This document shows, one piece after another, positions 34,776-46,382 of a stretch of 64,000 nucleotides of DNA. Every line of letters starts with the position of its first letter. Within the stretch, counting starts at the first letter, position 1. The stretch lies in the NCBI GenBank assembly GCA_020064725.1, contig JAGTWJ010000001.1, positions 434,001 to 498,000 on the forward strand, written 5' to 3'. Under the pieces are notes generated by a model. That model did no database searches. It saw nothing but the letters and a program-made list of their open reading frames with translations, and was not told the origin of the DNA. This DNA is from Drechslerella dactyloides (taxonomy: Eukaryota; Ascomycota; Orbiliomycetes; Orbiliales; Orbiliaceae). A program made the position numbers and the translations under genes.

Positions 34776-37700
34776 GGTTGTTGTCGTGAACGTGATAATG
34801 ATCGTGAAGTGAAATTCCACCAATCTCAAGCCAGGAATAACAAATGTGCGAATGGAATTCTGGCCAAAGCAAGCAAAGCAATGGAAAGAGACTTCGAAAA
34901 ATCAATCAACCGAAAAGCAAGCCCCTTCTTGGCTGGCTGGCTGAAAGCAAAATGGTAGTGTAATATAGGTAGCGCTGTGACACGGCCGACGCAAACACAC
35001 ACGGCGACCCGACGTCGAGGTTAGCCTTCCCGAGCAAAGACAACTTGAGCCAGCAACGTTCGCGTTCACAACCCTTCCAGAACGACGTTGAAAGCCTGCG
35101 CTCGCAAGAAAAAGGCCGGGCGCCAGCCGCGATATATATATATTATGCGGGAAGGGCAGCAGATAACCCGGTAGGTAAGCGGGCACGGATTTCAATACTC
35201 AAACGGTCCTCGCAGCGCTCCCCTGTCTCGATTCGATGTGTAATAACTCAATAGTACGGGAACAAGCCTTCGATTCGTACGGAAGCGTTTGATTCGTTTC
35301 CGGGGGGCCGGACGCACTTAATACGCTCGAGTTCGCTCGCTCGTTCGCGTGGGTAAGCGCAAGGTATGTAACATGTATCATATTTATAGGCCTCCGAATG
35401 CAACGGGCTTACATACAGATGGACGGCAAGCATGCTGTGCCCGCCGTGGATACGTACGCGTCTGAGCAGGAACAGGAAAAGGAAGAAGCATAACTTGATT
35501 AACTTACTTCAGACAAACTTTTGTGTCTCTGCCCGGGATAGGAATCATTGCCCAGCCCGCCAACAAAGGCTAATTTCAATCATGATATCAGCGGCCGCCG
35601 TTGCGATATGATACGATAGGATTCAGGCATATCGCATGCCTTGTTTTTGGCTTGCCATAGTAACTGCGTCTACGATGCCTACTCCCTCGATCGATCGCGG
35701 GCATCACGAACTATAACGGTCTTGTCTCTCCATCTGGTTCTGCGAACGGTCCTGTCGGTGATCGTGAGTGAATGGAGACGCTTACAGACGTCCAGCCGCA
35801 CCGATTCGGCAGGATCAACATCTCCATGCACGCGTGGCTCTTGGGTCGAAGCTCTGTGCCGCGAGACAATGAGATAACCTGCACAGGTGTCGACTGACGG
35901 GTCATGGCCAAAGGGGGCGCAGCCCGTGCATCGTGCACAAATGTCGGTCGAAACTGGCCAGCCGCCAATTCTTGCCCATCCTACTGGTGCTGGGCATCCT
36001 CGGCGCGGCCTGGCAGGATTGCCGCGACCAGCTCACGGGCGGTATCAGTTGGACGGCGACGTTCCAGTAACTTTATATTGACAGGGTCAATCGGTCTTTC
36101 TGCTCTGTGCGTGCGCGTGAATTGGTGAGATAGCTATCGACGGCATTCAAAAGAAGGGCAGCATTCACCAAACACAGCAAAGTAATGCGCACGGTCGACA
36201 CAGGATCGCGGATGAAGTAATCGTGATATCGACACAGCCAATGCAATCTGCTGACGAGAAATCGACTATCATCGTCCCTGCGGTCCAGGCATCCGTTCAA
36301 ACTCCAATGCCTCAGGCCATCATTCGCCTGCATAATCAAGGTACCCAGCGGCCGATCTCCCCACCATCCCGGCCGTCCACTGTCGGGAATTTTCACAAGC
36401 TTACAACCCCAATTGACAAGATACGAGACGGATAACTCCTTGCACTAACATCTGTTTGGACACGCTGGCCGCGTAAGATGCACCCATTTCCTGTACCAAG
36501 AGGCTGTGGCATCCTGACAAACCGCTGACTGAGCAGCCGCCCCTCCGGCCAACCGCAGCAGGACGGTTTGTCATCTCCCAGATCCGTGGCTGGCCAAGAT
36601 CTCGCCGAGACCCCTGCTCGCCCGCCCTTTTTAAGCTCTCGCGAATGCAGGCTGCTGACCGGTGATCCGCAGCCAAATTACGCTGGCCAGTAAGGCTACG
36701 TCACACAAACCCTCCGCGCAGCTAACAATCTGGGAACTGTCTTCCTGATTGAGTTGAAAATGATTACTAGCCATGCAACAGAGAAACTCTCTTCGAATTG
36801 CCTAATTCGGCCGTCACTGCGACCATCTAGCCATCTTGCTGGCCTCACCATTCCATCGTAATTCGCAATTTCGTGCCGTCTCGCAAAGGTATACTAGCTG
36901 ACAGATATATACCAAGTGCTTACTAACTCTCGGTAACGAGCCGAAGTTCCGAGCGCCCTGCAACTGTACCCGCGCTTACTTCGTATACACAGCCCGTAAC
37001 TGTGCGTGCTTTGCATGGCTATGTTTGTTGGCTTGTCTGTTCGGGGTATATAAATATTTGGGTGTTACTCTGTTACTTTATGATATTGGGAAGATGATGA
37101 TAAGCCTCGAGATATCGAGGGCAGGCAAAACCCACATATTTACCCAGCCACCAAGCACATCTAATCATATATAAAAATACAAGCATCGATGAACTAAATA
37201 TTGATAAATGCCCCTAAAGTAATTGAGGAGAGGGGAGAGGGCCGGAGCTGCTTTTATATACTTAAGTATATATAAAACTGAATTAAGATGAGAAGGCTAT
37301 CAATATATCTATTACCAATGTAGAATAGCAGGGCCCTAGGGGCTACGAACATAGCAGAACATTGCGCCCCAGACAAAGTCCAACAGTATTCAATGGCGTT
37401 AACCCGATTTTTTTTTATTTTCGGCCCGCCAAATGGGTAGTAAGCATCAAGGTGACAACGGAGCATTATAATATTATCTACGATAACATCTTTCATCACT
37501 TCTCCCGGCAAGTCTACATGTATAGCATGACTAAAAGAACGTTCATCTGTTATCCATTAACTCTCTAGATCAACCTCTTATTATGTTTCCCACCCAACGG
37601 AGACTTCCAAACAGAATGGGTGTAGACGGAGGGCTCGAGAGTAATCATCTTTCTCTTGAACTTCTAGCTGTCTGAATCCCCGGCCCTCGCCCCATCCAAT

Positions 37701-37781
37701 CCCGACCACTGTCACTGACTTCATGTAACTGTCCACCATCTAAGGTAAACATTTGCTACCGTTGGTTCAATCTTTGATAAT
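34776..37781. other. Intergenic, 3 kb without a gene
   Basis: The largest gap in the window. Its left end is the DOMON-b561 promoter and its right end the AAA ATPase 3' flank. Frames such as 36073-36396 (-) have random composition and no motifs. AT content rises toward 37000-37300. A relic of a decayed element is possible but no terminal repeats were found. Confidence 0.5.
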
Positions 37782-40700
37782 TTATCGTCCCTTTGATGGC
37801 TCAAGCGCTGGAGCTCCAGGCATAGGTCCGTACCCAGGTGCAGGAGGATATCCCCAACCACCCCAGCCCGGGCCCGGGCCCGGATAGGGTGGGCTCTGTC
37901 CCTCGACTCTTGGGGCCTGCCCGAAACTGCCAGGAGGCGGCATTTGGCCGTATCCAGGGTAGTACATCGGATTCGGATTCATGTAGCCACCAGGCGGCAT
38001 GCCGTATGCCGGACCTTGAGAATTCTCCACTGGAGCGTCTTGCTGCCGATACTGCTGCTGCGGCGAAGTCGCCTTGGAGATAGGCGGCAAGGGCGAGGGA
38101 GACTTGGGCTCTTTCTTGACCTCGCCTTTATCATCCTCTGCAGTCTCGTCCACGCTCTCCCATCCCTTCTCCTTCTCCTTCCCTTTTCTCGGACCTCTCC
38201 TCCCCAGAAGCCGTCCCTCCGATACCTTCCGTTTCTTTCCTTCCCTCGCTCGAATGCGCAAGGCCTTAGCCCTGCTCTCGGCATCGTGGTCGTACACATC
38301 GTCGAGATATTGGATGAACTCTAGATATGCCTTGCCAACAACTCTAAGTTGGTCTAACGTAAGCTCGACTTTTGCATGCTTGTCAATGATCTTCTTGTGA
38401 TCGCCTCCCTGAGCGTCGAACTCAGCCAGTGCCAACGCCGTCTGACAAGCGTTTCGGATCTGTCGGCCGTTCCACCTCGTCTTTTCGTTCTTCTCGAAGT
38501 ATACCTTGGCGTAATCCAATATTTCTTGCTCTTTGATGTCGATTTCGCGTTTCTTCTTTGCGAAGCGCTTGCGAATCAGCTTAATGTTCAGTCGGAAAAC
38601 CGCAAGCGTTGACTCGAGATCTAGTTGTGGGTAGTGCAGGCTGATGTGAATTCGGGAAGCAAACGCTTCATCAAAGGTTCCGATTCGATTGGTGGTCAGG
38701 AATAGAATACCAGAATAATATTCTAGAACCCGTAGAAAGACTGTCCCATATTTTGGTGAGCTATCTCACTATTGTGGTCATACGAGAGGCCAACTCACCA
38801 GCGACCAGGCCATTCCGAATGAAGTCCTGTGGTGTTCGCGCAGCCAGGAAAACGTCTGCCTCGTCGAGCAGCAGAATGCAACCCCACCGGCTTGCCAATG
38901 TAAAGTGTGTCTCGAGAGCCTTTTCGACGTCGCTAGCTGTGGCGCCTAGGTCTCCTAGAGATTTTCACAATTGATTAGTGTTGAAAGCGTGAAGTAGGCA
39001 GTAACACCACGTGCACGTACCGCATGTGATTTGAAACAAAGGCTTCTTGAACAACTCCGCGATCCCCTCTGCAACTTTAATTAGCTCGACAAGTCAAATA
39101 TAAAGATTTCGGGTGGTAAGAGACACTAACCGGCAGTTGTAGTCTTGCCGACACCTGGTGCACCATGAAGGAGAATAATCAATCCCTTCCCTGTTGATTA
39201 ATTAATTAATTGTCAGAAGCACTTCATGGTACTGTCCTACTGCTCGCCATAGTGAGGGCCCATACCTTTGCCGCGGACAACATCGGCTTGTTCGGTCTGC
39301 GCTGTAGCACTCTCCTTGTCTCGAAAATGCTGGGACACAAGTGATATGACCATCTTTCTATGACCATCAGGAAGTACAAGCTGGTCAAACGCTGTCTCAT
39401 CCTCTTCTATACGCTCTACATCTGCTGCCACCTTGTTTTGTTCGTCAGGACGTCTCCCGCCGCCGTCTCCGTCTTCATCGTAGTCATCCTCATCATCTCC
39501 GTCAAGCCTCTTGGTTTTGGCACCAACCTCCGAAAGGAACTGGACGTCCAATTTCGCTGAATACAATCATTCTTTGTTAGTTCTTTGCAAGACTTCAGTC
39601 GCAACCCGGTAGGGTCGTATATAGGTCTCGTTAGGGCCTCGAAGGGAACTCATGATCAGAACAACATACCCCATTTTCGGCTCCGCAGAACATAGCCAAA
39701 GACTCGATATGACATGATCATCAAGTCCTCATCAGGTATTGCTTTCTCAGGAGTCCTGGTTTCAGTCAAATTGCGAGGAAAGATAGAGACCGACGGCTCC
39801 GTGAACTTGTCCTGCGGGATGAGGCCACCGATGTACTCATCGTTGCGCCTGCTCTCGGCGTAGCTGTCTTTGTGTATGTGGTCGTTGCGGCAACATGCTT
39901 CGGTGCATAATTCTTTCTCACTCTTCTCCTCCTGCCTTGACTCAATAATCGAATCGAAGACCACTTTCCAGTCATTCTTAGAGAACGCCTCATCAAAGTC
40001 AATCACAACTTGACTGTCGACTTCGTCTCTCTCATCTATAGTGTGGCCATTATAATGCATATGCTTGACTTTAGCAACGTCAAGAAATATTCGTCCTCTC
40101 TCGATTAACCTTTCACGCAGGGTCTTTCTGTGCTTCTTGCCTGAGTTACCGCGGACATCCTCCTTGATGAAGCGTAAAGGGTACACATCCAGCGAGGTGA
40201 CGAGCTTCTCTCCGTCAAAACGTTTGATGACGACATCGCGTATCACGGGTCCGAGCTGTTTTCCATCGAAATCAATGTATACGCATGTAACAGTCACTGT
40301 GGTCTCTTCCGGCTCAGTGTGTGTATTGAAAGTCCGCCAGGGCGGAATTGCTTTGTGCGGCGGACTGGTGACTCGGATGACTCGAAAAGCCTGTCGTCGA
40401 GCCCGATCGATGACCTCGTCCCCTGGCTTGAAGAGATACCATACGTCTGTGAAAGTAATCTTCTGGCAGTGCTCACTGGCAAGGTATGCTAGCTTATCCC
40501 TTATCTCGGTGTTGAGAAAGTCCATCAGAACTTGCATCTGCTGATACGCCAAGGCAGACATAGTGTATTCGTCGGGCTTTTGTTTCTCCTGTTCCTCGTT
40601 ATCGGCGACTGGCTCCCCAGCGTCTGAACTTTGGATGGCCTTTGTAGTTTCCTCTGCTCCAAGTTGACCCGTATCGTCCGTCATGTCTGTGGTCCTACGA

Positions 40701-42094
40701 GCTATACCATTGACGATATCTGCTGTCTCGGGTTTGATAGCAAACTCGGCCTCCAGTTCCTGGAATGTTTGCTGGATTTGGTCGCTGTAGTATACCAGTG
40801 CTCGATATGGCCTGATCATAACAACAGGGCCGTCATCGGAAGCCAGAGATTCGCCATGAATCTTCTCAAGGACTTTAATGATGTGCGTCGAATTTATGCG
40901 GATGCGTTCTGCCACAGGAGCTTGGCCTGGGATCTGGGTGCCACCTGCAATCTTCCTTGCGGCGGCTGTATATGTTGCGCCTCTGCGCTCAATCATATTC
41001 CCTTTCTTTCCGTGACGAGAATCTCTCTTGAACCACCAGGATGTCACAGACTCAAAACTAATATCCGGCTCACCAACCAGAACTTCGATGGCGTTGCATT
41101 CATGTTCATTCCTTGAACGCTGCAGCTGGATGCTCTTGAATATATCCCACTGGACACGGGACAGCAGTGGAATAGCATGCTTTGGAGGAGTGGGTGACAC
41201 ATCCTCTACCTGGGTCCCATCCTCTGGTGCTTCCGTAGCCGACTCTCCTTCGGCAGTGTCACCATCCCGGCCAGCTGGACTTCGTGATCGGCGCTGTCGG
41301 GCTCTCGCTTTCTCTTCTGCGATGCTTAATTCCAATGCCTCCCGCTCCACTGACCACGACTGCTCCTTCTCCTGGAGCTCAGCTATTTGACTTTCGAATT
41401 GTTGAATCATTTTTCCATCGTGTTCAAGATACTTGAGTTCTCGCCGAAACAATTTTGCCATGCGGCTCTTGTGTCGAGCTTGCTTCGCCTGAAAATACTC
41501 GGAACCGACTTCATCGTCATCTTCGCTGCTGCTGTCTATACCAAGGTTTCGCCTGCGCCGCCGGCGACGCCACTCAGCGCTTCCCCAGGGTGGAGCTGGT
41601 TTTGAAGCGGGCACCACATATAGAGGCGCCTCCTGCAGTTCATTTTCCAGCTTCTGCCGCTCTTTGCGATCTTCTTGTGCTTGCTTTGCAAATTTCACAA
41701 GCTGTTCTCGAAGTTCATTTAGCTCATCTCGAAGTTGTTGAGAAGCCGGCGTTTGCTCTTGCATCGTAACAATACTCTCTGTATCTTCATTCTTGCTAGG
41801 TTCCTGGCTCGCAGTGCTCAATTTTAGCCCCTCTTTGCCAGTCGTTCCGTCAACGTCACTCTCTCCAACATCTTCGACGATGGGATCTAAAACAGCATTA
41901 GGGACACCCTCCGGTTCCCCATTGACGCTAGCGGAACGACCGTTGGTATTGACGTCGACGTCATCTACGGTATTCGTTGTTGCTGGCGACACGAAGTTAT
42001 CAGCACTAGTGTTTTCGACATGCTCAACTTCCGTTGTTGTAGTTTCCGGTAACGTATCAGGAGCCGCAAGACGCCCTGGTAGTGAATCGTGCAT
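37782..42094 (-). CDS. Large AAA-family ATPase with DUF7025-like N-terminal region
   Basis: Six exons, 42094-39670, 39556-39266, 39190-39131, 39068-39021, 38954-38799 and 38740-37782, give 1312 aa with phases closing. Order: acidic/Thr-rich disordered region (1-125); coiled coils around RDELNELREQLVKFAKQAQE and an Arg run RRRRRRRN; then a fungal DUF7025-like region (about 290-800, with VMIRPYRALVYY and MDFLNTEIRDKL). The AAA module has Walker A GAPGVGKT (915-922), Walker B ILLLDEAD (968-975), sensor-1 Asn in LTTNR (about 1011) and a candidate Arg finger in AFASRIH (about 1023). A lid region follows (WNGRQIRNACQTALALAEF). The tail is Lys-rich, then Pro/Gly/Tyr-rich. Such proteins are common in filamentous fungi, resemble Bcs1-type AAA proteins in the ATPase core, and lack an assigned role. 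I used the first ATG (42094). It is divergent from the coiled-coil/STAND-like gene 1 kb away. Confidence 0.87.
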
Positions 42095-43137
42095 TTTCGC
42101 TGTAGGACAAGAGTCCAAAGACCCAAAACTTCGATATCGGAGTCAGCTGGCAGTGGGCAGTAAAGATGCGGATTTTGAGAATGGGAGGGGTAGTGGTGTT
42201 CTCTCCCACAGGATATAGGCCGACTTCGGCTCTTCGATAATAATATTGACAGCCTTCTTATTTCTCGCTGCGGTACAGCATTCTTAAGGTGGCCGTCTGG
42301 GCTCTAAATTAAGAATATCTGCCGGGATTAGCTGACGGGTGCGGGGTATGTGCGGAGATTGTTGCGGCCCCACTATAGAGGATCTTTCAGAACAATCTCA
42401 CCTGTCAATGGCGCTGCAGCTGCCGGGGATAAGGCGACCCTTTTTGCCAACCACTACCCAGGACTAGTGGTAGGGTAAGGTTGAGACTGGATTGTAGTGG
42501 AGGCCCGAGGGACGTCGCGTCCAAAAAGACATATCAGGATGTGCTTAGGCAGATATTCTTATACGTATCCGTTGGTGATTGGCTTCATGTCGGGGTTACC
42601 CTCTGTCCATGGATCCATCTACGTGGCTGCCTCCACCGGATACACTCGATGCACTCCACTGCTCTGCCATGTCGATTGGCTTCATGAACAATTGCATGGG
42701 GCGGCTGGCGGGTGTGGATATATCCAGCGCAAGATAGTTGAGGTTGGATAGATCCTGAAGTATCTATATCCGGAGCCACCATCGACTATGCACGCCAGAA
42801 GGCTGTCGGGGTTAACTTGCCGTGTAGTATGCAGGTAATAGGCCCATGCATGCATCAGCCCATAAGCCAGGCCTTCAATATCGATATATCCCTCATGCTG
42901 TCTGTCGGCTATGCATGCACCTTGCTCGGAGAGTCACCTGGCCGGACGCGGCTCCGCTCGCCGTTGGAAATACGACCCAGCTATGATCACAGCTCGAATA
43001 GCTTGTCGACATCTTTGTCCTCGATCGGGCGGATCAGCGTACTCCATGCCTTCTAGCTATTTATTTCTCTTCTCTTATACATTGCCGCAAGCTCGACCGG
43101 TGAATACACTGCATGACGCTTTTAATGCGCTGACCAG
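42095..43137. other. Intergenic, shared divergent promoter
   Basis: 1.04 kb between the starts of the AAA ATPase (-) and STAND-like (+) genes. No coding signal. It must hold both promoters, so the two genes could be co-regulated. Confidence 0.6.
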
Positions 43138-45735
43138 ATGGCAGTGCCGCCCAAGAGAATTCCGAGAGTAAATTCTCAACCTCTCTCGGTTGACTTTATC
43201 GATAACCGCCTTGAAAAGCATCATCCAGCCTTCAAAGGAAGTGGAGGTGTTCAGTACGATCCGAAACTGGGCTGTTATGCACCGACGAGGCTGACGGATT
43301 CCGGTGCCGCCATGGCGACAAACGGTGCCGCCACGCCGGGTGCCAAGTCGGCGGGCGACGCGCTCATGCCGCCGCGGCCGGAGCTCCCCGCAGCGACGAA
43401 GATGAAATTCTGGGTCACAGTTTTCCCAGAGGCCATGGGACGAGTCAAGGCAGAGCCAGGCCTCGAACTGGGGGCCGAGTACACAATCCGCGAGAAGACA
43501 AACTGGGACGACGTGCTCGCGCAGCTCCAGAAGGCGAGGGAGAGCTACGATGGCACCAAGAAGGGATTCTTTGGAAAATTTAAGAGAGCTGCCCGAAAGA
43601 TCATGGATGGCTCCTCAGTCGCCAGCCAGCCCGTCAGGCTCGCGAAAGGGGTTGAGTATCTCTCAACCCCAATGGCGGCGGTGGAGATCCTCTTGGAGGC
43701 GAGTTAATTCCCAAGTCCGCCAGATTGTGCGTGTGCGTCCTCTAACGCTCATATAGGCCTTCGAGATGGCTGCCAAAGTTCGAGAGGCCGTCAAGGAGAT
43801 GCCAGTACAGCTAGAACACAAGTTCGGCATCATCGAGGTGTTCCTTGCCATATTTCCGGGGGACACGCATATTCGAAATGCATCTGTAGAGTTGGTTGTA
43901 TCTATATTTCTAGCTATAGAGAAGGCAATCGAATTCTTCGTTAAGCATCAGCGTAAGCCCCTAGTCTCCCTCGCCATCGTTTTCCCATCTGTTGTGCAGA
44001 AGAGATCTAATGAAGAACCCAGTCGCTAGAGGAGTCGCAGTTCTGATACAAGGTGAGAAATATGAGGAGGAGCTTCTTGATAGAATCAGCCAAATACAGA
44101 GAGCTGGTGACCATCTCATTGAGGTTGCAAAGATATCCGAAGTTTCCGGGACTCGCCAGGCGATGATGGCTTTACTAGAGGGTATGTTCCTCGAGGTGAC
44201 CCCAAAAAGCCGCCTAGCCCACTAATTGAACGTCGTCTTCAGGGAACGCCAAGATAATTCGCTCCCAAGATGAGGCTGGTGCCAAACTAGAAATCATGGA
44301 CAACAAACTGGATGTGATTGATAGGAGCCAATCCATGATATCCAAATTGCTAAACACTGTTCATAGTATACTCGAGGAAGGGGCTAAAGAGCGCGAAAAG
44401 AAAGATAGGGAGGAAAAGCGTTTGCAGGAGTTGTTGGAGCGAGAACGGAGGGAGCGTCGCGAAGAGAAGGAGAGAGAGCGGGTAGAAAGAGAAAGGGAAC
44501 GCGCGGAGTGGAAGAGGGAGAGAGCAAAAGAGCAGGCTGAGCGCGAAAACGATAGACAAGCATTTACAGAGCAAATAAGCGATATCAAGCACCTAGTCGT
44601 CGTGCAACAGAACGAGGTTTTCCGCAAGCTGACGCCGTCCCCCAGTCCTCGACCAGTCTCGACACCAGGTCCTCAAGATGCAGCACAGTATCCGGCCCTT
44701 CCACAACAACAACATGGGCTTCCTGCCGCAGCACATCCCGGGCTACTGCCATGGAATCCTATGCCTTATATGGAACTAATGGTCCAGAGTCAACCATACT
44801 ATCCCCCGCAGCCACCGCTCTGGTATCCGCAGCCTGTTCGTCCAACCGCCCTAACTCAATCAACGCCGGCTTTCACAGTCGAGGCCTTGCTAAAACTCCT
44901 TCAATTCCCGAGTATCGACAAAAATGACCTAGAGGAGGTTCTGAGCAACAGAGAAATTATCTCGGCGAATTACGTTGCCCGGGCTGAGCAGGTCGCCGGT
45001 ACTCCACAGTTCAGGGACTGGGCTATCATGGCGAAGTCGACCGAGCTCCTTGTGGAGGGTAACTTTGGACTTGGGGAAAGCCATTACGTCTCAGCGCTAT
45101 CGGTACTCTGCGCCACATTTATGAAAGCGGTCCGTACAAGAGAGAAATACATCTCGCTGGTGTTCTTCTGCGGCTGTCACCCGGAAGACGACCAGACTGG
45201 CGACGACGATGGAAACTCGACAGCTGGAGGAGTATATATGATCAAGAGCTTGATCACACAGCTAATAGAGCAGCACCACGATTTTGATTTGACAGAATTA
45301 GACCGCCAAATTAATCAACAGCTGGTCGAGGACGGCGATCTCGACGAGCTGTGCACTCTCTTCGACTGGCTAGTTAGGCGGCTGCCAGAAAGGCTGACCT
45401 TCATGTGCATCATCGACGGCGTGATGCACTATGAGATTGATGCCTGGGAAGACGAACTGATCAAGGTGATGAGCTGTCTGCTTGACTTGACGAGGGATGA
45501 GGATGTGTCAGTCCCCGTGAAGGTTCTCGTCACCAGTCCGAATCCGACGGAGAGCATCCGAGAGTTGTTCGACACGGAGGACGACAGTTCTTATCTGACT
45601 CTTGACTCCTTCAACGAGGCCAATTACGTACCCGGTATGCTTGAATTCGAGGAGTTGGACGAGGAGTCCGCTACCTACAGCAGTGATGACGATGCCGGGA
45701 CTAGGTACTATGAGCCTGATGTAGGCACGCTTTGA
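43138..45735 (+). CDS. Fungal STAND-like/DUF7708-like coiled-coil protein lacking a P-loop
   Basis: Four exons, 43138-43698, 43757-43952, 44005-44181 and 44243-45735, give 808 aa. Intron 1 needs a GC donor (GAG|GCGAGT, with CTAAC branch and ATATAG acceptor); it joins EILLE to AFEMAAKVREA without breaking the helix. Residues of about 140-310 form a helical region like the N-terminal domain (DUF7708-like) found ahead of fungal STAND/NACHT modules. About 345-430 is a strongly charged Glu/Arg coiled coil; a Pro/Gln-rich linker follows. The C-terminal 330 residues match a fungal domain I recognise by ALSVLCATFMKAV, YISLVFFCGCH, MIKSLITQLIEQHHDFDL and FMCIIDGVMHYE. The last resembles a Walker-B-like strand. 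No GxxxxGK[ST] exists in the protein, so it is probably a non-nucleotide-binding or degenerate member. Function is unknown; a signalling or scaffold role is inferred. Confidence 0.75.
43699..43756 (+). other. Candidate GC-AG intron
   Basis: 58-nt intron starting GCGAGT with a perfect CTAAC branch site and ATATAG end. No GT donor nearby preserves both phase and the helical sequence, so the GC donor is the best explanation. Confidence 0.55.
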
Positions 45736-46382
45736 GATGAGTAACTGCATGGTCTACAGTGTACAATACGGACTTATCCCGCCATTCACAATGCAACATG
45801 CAACCCAAAAACGGGATTTTGGGGTGTTAACCCCGCACAACTTCGTCACAACCTCACGCTTCGTTCTTCCATGGGGTTCGATAGGCTATAGGAGTTCGTA
45901 TCATAAAAAAGACCTTGGTGACTGATCAGTAGCTCCTAGTTGCTTCATCAACCCCAGTACCCGGAAATGATGAAGAACGCCAAGCATTAGCACTCGAGTC
46001 ATGAGCGTGCCCTCGTGGTAATGGCCATCCACACAAAGTGAACTGAATAAGTAACAATGTATGTATACAAACAGGAAACAACAGTGCCTGTGGCACCCGA
46101 ATTTCCAAGAGTAGTAATACAACAAACTCCAAGTTGCGACGCACTAACCCCCATGTATCTACCCATTTCGAATAATACTCCAACAGGTATTATCCCAGCA
46201 ATTACTAAAACCGACAAGCAGGAAGGAAAATAGACCCCTAAAAATGGTAAAAAGCGGAGCTCTAATTATTCATACATTGAATTTGACCACGCGAGCAGGG
46301 AGACAGATATCACGGCCGCTCCACCACCCCTCAAGCCTCTAACATAGGTGTGGCCAGCGTGCAGGTCATGGTGGCTGCCAAG
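45736..46382. other. Intergenic, convergent 3' flanks
   Basis: Between the 3' ends of the STAND-like (+) and histidine kinase (-) genes. AT-rich, no gene seen. Confidence 0.6.

Noticed and set aside
35861..35876. 16-bp exact match (GCGAGACAATGAGATA) to 25939-25954 in the MITE-like element
   Set aside because: One such match is expected by chance at about this order in 64 kb on two strands; no longer similarity flanks it.
36073..36396. 107-codon minus-strand frame in the 3-kb gap
   Set aside because: Random-looking composition, no motif, not extended by plausible introns.
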